Shown here: positions 31,319-33,308 of the stretch, one piece after another
How the letters are laid out: each line of letters starts with the position of its first letter
How positions within the stretch are numbered: position 1 is the first letter of the stretch
NCBI GenBank assembly: GCA_022712835.1
Contig: JAFLJU010000379.1
Coordinates: 1-33,308 of the forward strand
Direction: 5' to 3'
DNA: 33,308 nt
DNA from: Desulfobacteraceae bacterium
Lineage (GTDB): Bacteria > Desulfobacterota > Desulfobacteria > Desulfobacterales > Desulfobacteraceae
The notes under the pieces: model-generated
The model's database searches: none
What the model was told of the DNA's origin: nothing
Seen by the model: the letters and a program-made list of their open reading frames with translations, nothing else
Program-made: the position numbers and the translations under genes

Positions 31319-32890
31319 TTAAATAAATTTCATTCTGATTTTACCGCAGAAATGATCGATGACGCCCACGGTCATGATAATAATGATCATCATGGTGCAG
31401 ACCTCCCGGAACAGATAGCCGTTGAGTTTGTCAAAGATGAGAAACCCGATACCCCCCGCCCCCACAAATCCCAGGATGGCAGCACTTCTGACATTGGATT
31501 CAAATCTAAGCAGGGTATAGGAGACAAGGCCCGGCAACACCTGGGGCATGACGGAAAAGAAAATGGTCTGAATAGGGTTGGCACCGGTACTGGTAAGGGC
31601 TTCCACCTGGCCTGATTCAATGGCTTCAATCTGTTCTGAAAACACCTTGCCCAGAACGCCGAAGGTATGGATCCACAGGGCCAGTATTCCGGCATAGGGG
31701 CCAAGGCCGATGACCGCCACAAAGATCAGGGCCATGACAAATTCGTTAAATCCCCGGCAGGCATCCAAAAATCTGCGAACCCCAAAGGTGATACTGGCTC
31801 TTAAGGACCTGGATCGCAGGTCATCGGAAGAGATGATCAGGGCCAGGGTGTTTTTCGCGGCAAAAAAGGAGACCGGTATGGCGCAGACCAGGGCCAGCAG
31901 TGTTCCCCATACGGCAATGGCAATGGTTTCCACCAGGGCCACCAGATATCCTTTTATTTTGAGAGGGGATGTTTCCGGCGGGAAATACCCTCCTTTTTTT
32001 TCTTTGAGGGCGTTTTTTTCCGCGGCTTTTCCCAGTTTTATTCGTTCTGTCGGGCTCATCTTGGACAAAAAATCCTGCCTGAGGGCTTCCCTTTCCAGGG
32101 CTTTCGCCTGGGGGGTGGGCTGCTTTGAGTAGGGAAGTCCCCGGTATTTATTGGACATTACCTGTTCTGCCCTGCCCGCCGCTTCAATCTGGTCCGCCCT
32201 TTCTTTCTGGCCGTTGACATAGTCCATATCACTTGGGGACAATTGTCTTCCAAAAAGATAGTCCCGGGCATTGCCCCGGTTTTCCCAGAGCTTGGCCGGG
32301 CTGATACCGCACCAGGCATAGGTGATTGCCAAAACAACCATCAGGGCAAGTATCTGACCAAACCGTTTGTATTCTTTGGAAAGTTGTTGTTCCGGCATAA
32401 CCTGTTTATAGGAATCAATGGGGTTATCCCCTGTTTCCCGGAAAACGCCTTGATTCATAAGGGGAAGGGCAAACAGCAGACCCATTCCCAAAAGATTCAG
32501 CATCATCCCCACCCCCAGATCTTTGATGGGGTTGAGCAGGATCAGGTTTTCCCCCTGTTTGAGTCTGAGGGTGTCCATTGTATTGGTCGGCCAGTTGAGG
32601 GCCAGGGCTCCGTCGTCTGACAACAGAACAAAAGAGACCAGAAGCACAAAGGTCAGCAGAGCCGCCATGCAGGGGTAAAGGAGATAGCCGGGTTGCTGCC
32701 GGTCTTTTGCCAGGGCAAAAAACATGACAGCAACCCCGGACAAAGGGATTATGGCCAGAAACCAATACCCCAGCATGGCAAAGGAAGCGCCTGAAAAATG
32801 AAAGGGATTTTTGCCCAGCCAGGGCAGGATGAAACCTGTAATGAGCATAAAACCCGCGCCAGCGGCCAAATATCGATATCCCTTGTTCAT
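31319..32890 (-). CDS. phnE: PhnE-like phosphonate ABC permease with long N-terminal extension
   Basis: A 523-residue protein, about twice the length of usual PhnE. The C-terminal half (about 310-523) is a standard PhnE permease: ETIAIAVWGTLLALV, the EAA-type loop EALTSTGANPIQ, and LGFVGAGGIG. Before it lies a region matching the usual PhnE first span (near 170-200, LWENRGNARDYLF), then a charged soluble insert of about 90 residues (about 225-305), and a four-span N-terminal block (about 1-150) with no PhnE counterpart. It would form the membrane part of a phosphonate/phosphite importer with PhnD upstream by 3 bases. The ATPase gene is beyond the window. Confidence 0.9.
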   Translation of the reverse strand: MNKGYRYLAAGAGFMLITGFILPWLGKNPFHFSGASFAMLGYWFLAIIPLSGVAVMFFALAKDRQQPGYLLYPCMAALLTFVLLVSFVLLSDDGALALNWPTNTMDTLRLKQGENLILLNPIKDLGVGMMLNLLGMGLLFALPLMNQGVFRETGDNPIDSYKQVMPEQQLSKEYKRFGQILALMVVLAITYAWCGISPAKLWENRGNARDYLFGRQLSPSDMDYVNGQKERADQIEAAGRAEQVMSNKYRGLPYSKQPTPQAKALEREALRQDFLSKMSPTERIKLGKAAEKNALKEKKGGYFPPETSPLKIKGYLVALVETIAIAVWGTLLALVCAIPVSFFAAKNTLALIISSDDLRSRSLRASITFGVRRFLDACRGFNEFVMALIFVAVIGLGPYAGILALWIHTFGVLGKVFSEQIEAIESGQVEALTSTGANPIQTIFFSVMPQVLPGLVSYTLLRFESNVRSAAILGFVGAGGIGFLIFDKLNGYLFREVCTMMIIIIMTVGVIDHFCGKIRMKFI

Positions 32891-32893
32891 TTT

Positions 32894-33308
32894 CTAGTTT
32901 CCTTTTTTTGCCTGAAGTTTTGCTTTGAGTTGTTTCATGTACCGGACCACATCATAGGTGGCGTCATCCACCGGGGCATATCCGCCGTTCTGAAGTTTCT
33001 CCAACCCTTTTTTATCAAAGTTAAAGGACATCAGTGCGCCGGTAAAGGCCGCTTTCAGACTGGCAGGAAGGTCTTTTCTACCGCACATGGGCGCGCCCGG
33101 GATCAATTCCGATTTCCAGATAATATTGAAATCATCTTTGGAAATAGCCCCTTTTTCTGCCATGCGGCTAAAGTCGATATTATTGGTGGCGGCCACGTCA
33201 ATTTTGTCGTTTTTTACGGCCAGGATGCTGGCACCGTGGGAACCGGAAAAAGACACCTCCTTAAAGAGTTTCTCAGGAGATGTTTCAAGATCTCTGTAGA
33301 ATAAAACG
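32894..33308 (-). CDS. phnD: PhnD-like phosphonate-binding protein, N-terminus outside window
   Basis: This frame runs off the right edge; 137 residues are visible. FSGSHGASILAVKN and IDVAATNN are typical of the PhnD substrate-binding core, where the segment contacts the phosphonate. GAPMCGRKDLPASL continues the family pattern, and the C-terminus is a Lys-rich helix. The gene ends 3 bases before phnE, so both are in one operon. A frame starting at GTG (33256) is only an internal site. Confidence 0.9.
   Translation of the reverse strand, partial: VLFYRDLETSPEKLFKEVSFSGSHGASILAVKNDKIDVAATNNIDFSRMAEKGAISKDDFNIIWKSELIPGAPMCGRKDLPASLKAAFTGALMSFNFDKKGLEKLQNGGYAPVDDATYDVVRYMKQLKAKLQAKKGN

Overview
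This window looks like chromosomal DNA of a Gram-negative, probably anaerobic, Desulfobacterota-type bacterium (Desulfobacteraceae-like). That placement is inferred from the gene mix: a complete RND/TolC efflux set, an extended PhnE, many lipid-related and TPP genes, IS91-type DNA and toxin-antitoxin genes. No rRNA, tRNA or taxonomic marker gene is present, so it is a guess. No CRISPR array, tRNA or rRNA was seen.

Left part (1-7.6 kb), mosaic and partly mobile. An IS91-family HUH transposase (cut by the window edge) is translationally coupled to a tyrosine recombinase. A gene-free stretch of about 580 bases rich in inverted repeats follows. Then come a small ribbon-helix-helix protein, an orphan radical SAM/SPASM-like enzyme, a single-domain PilZ protein, a Bcr/CflA-type drug exporter and a full-length DNA topoisomerase III. 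A tandem 17-base repeat sits between the exporter and the topoisomerase.

Centre left (7.65-13.5 kb), minus strand. A three-gene set encodes an 802-residue protein that I cannot assign, a phosphatidylserine decarboxylase and an Lgt-like membrane protein. An AraC-type regulator with an N-terminal Arabinose_bd-like domain lies upstream on the same strand.

Centre (13.6-19.8 kb), plus strand and divergent from the AraC gene. A tight six-gene operon encodes an SCP2-like lipid-binding protein, a TPP-dependent acetolactate-synthase-like enzyme, a lactonase-like metallo-beta-lactamase-fold hydrolase, a short-chain dehydrogenase, a membrane-anchored strictosidine-synthase-like beta-propeller and a membrane-anchored double VOC protein. 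A direct repeat 32 bases apart sits on the predicted promoter and is a good AraC operator candidate. This operon and the lipid set beside it are the best candidates for an undescribed system, possibly one acting on a lipid-like substrate at the inner membrane.

Right of centre (19.9-29.1 kb). After a decayed TetR remnant come YefM/YoeB and an efflux operon on the minus strand: adaptor, RND pump, TolC-like protein, OmpR-type regulator and histidine kinase, with start/stop overlaps or short gaps. A possible 40-residue single-span membrane protein overlaps the end of the kinase gene.

Right end (29.1-33.3 kb). A 786-base region holds only short ORFs and a sigma-54-like promoter. It is followed by a secreted Cys-rich protein and a minus-strand phosphonate-type ABC transport set (partial PhnD, an unusually long PhnE) with a xylose-isomerase-like TIM-barrel protein.
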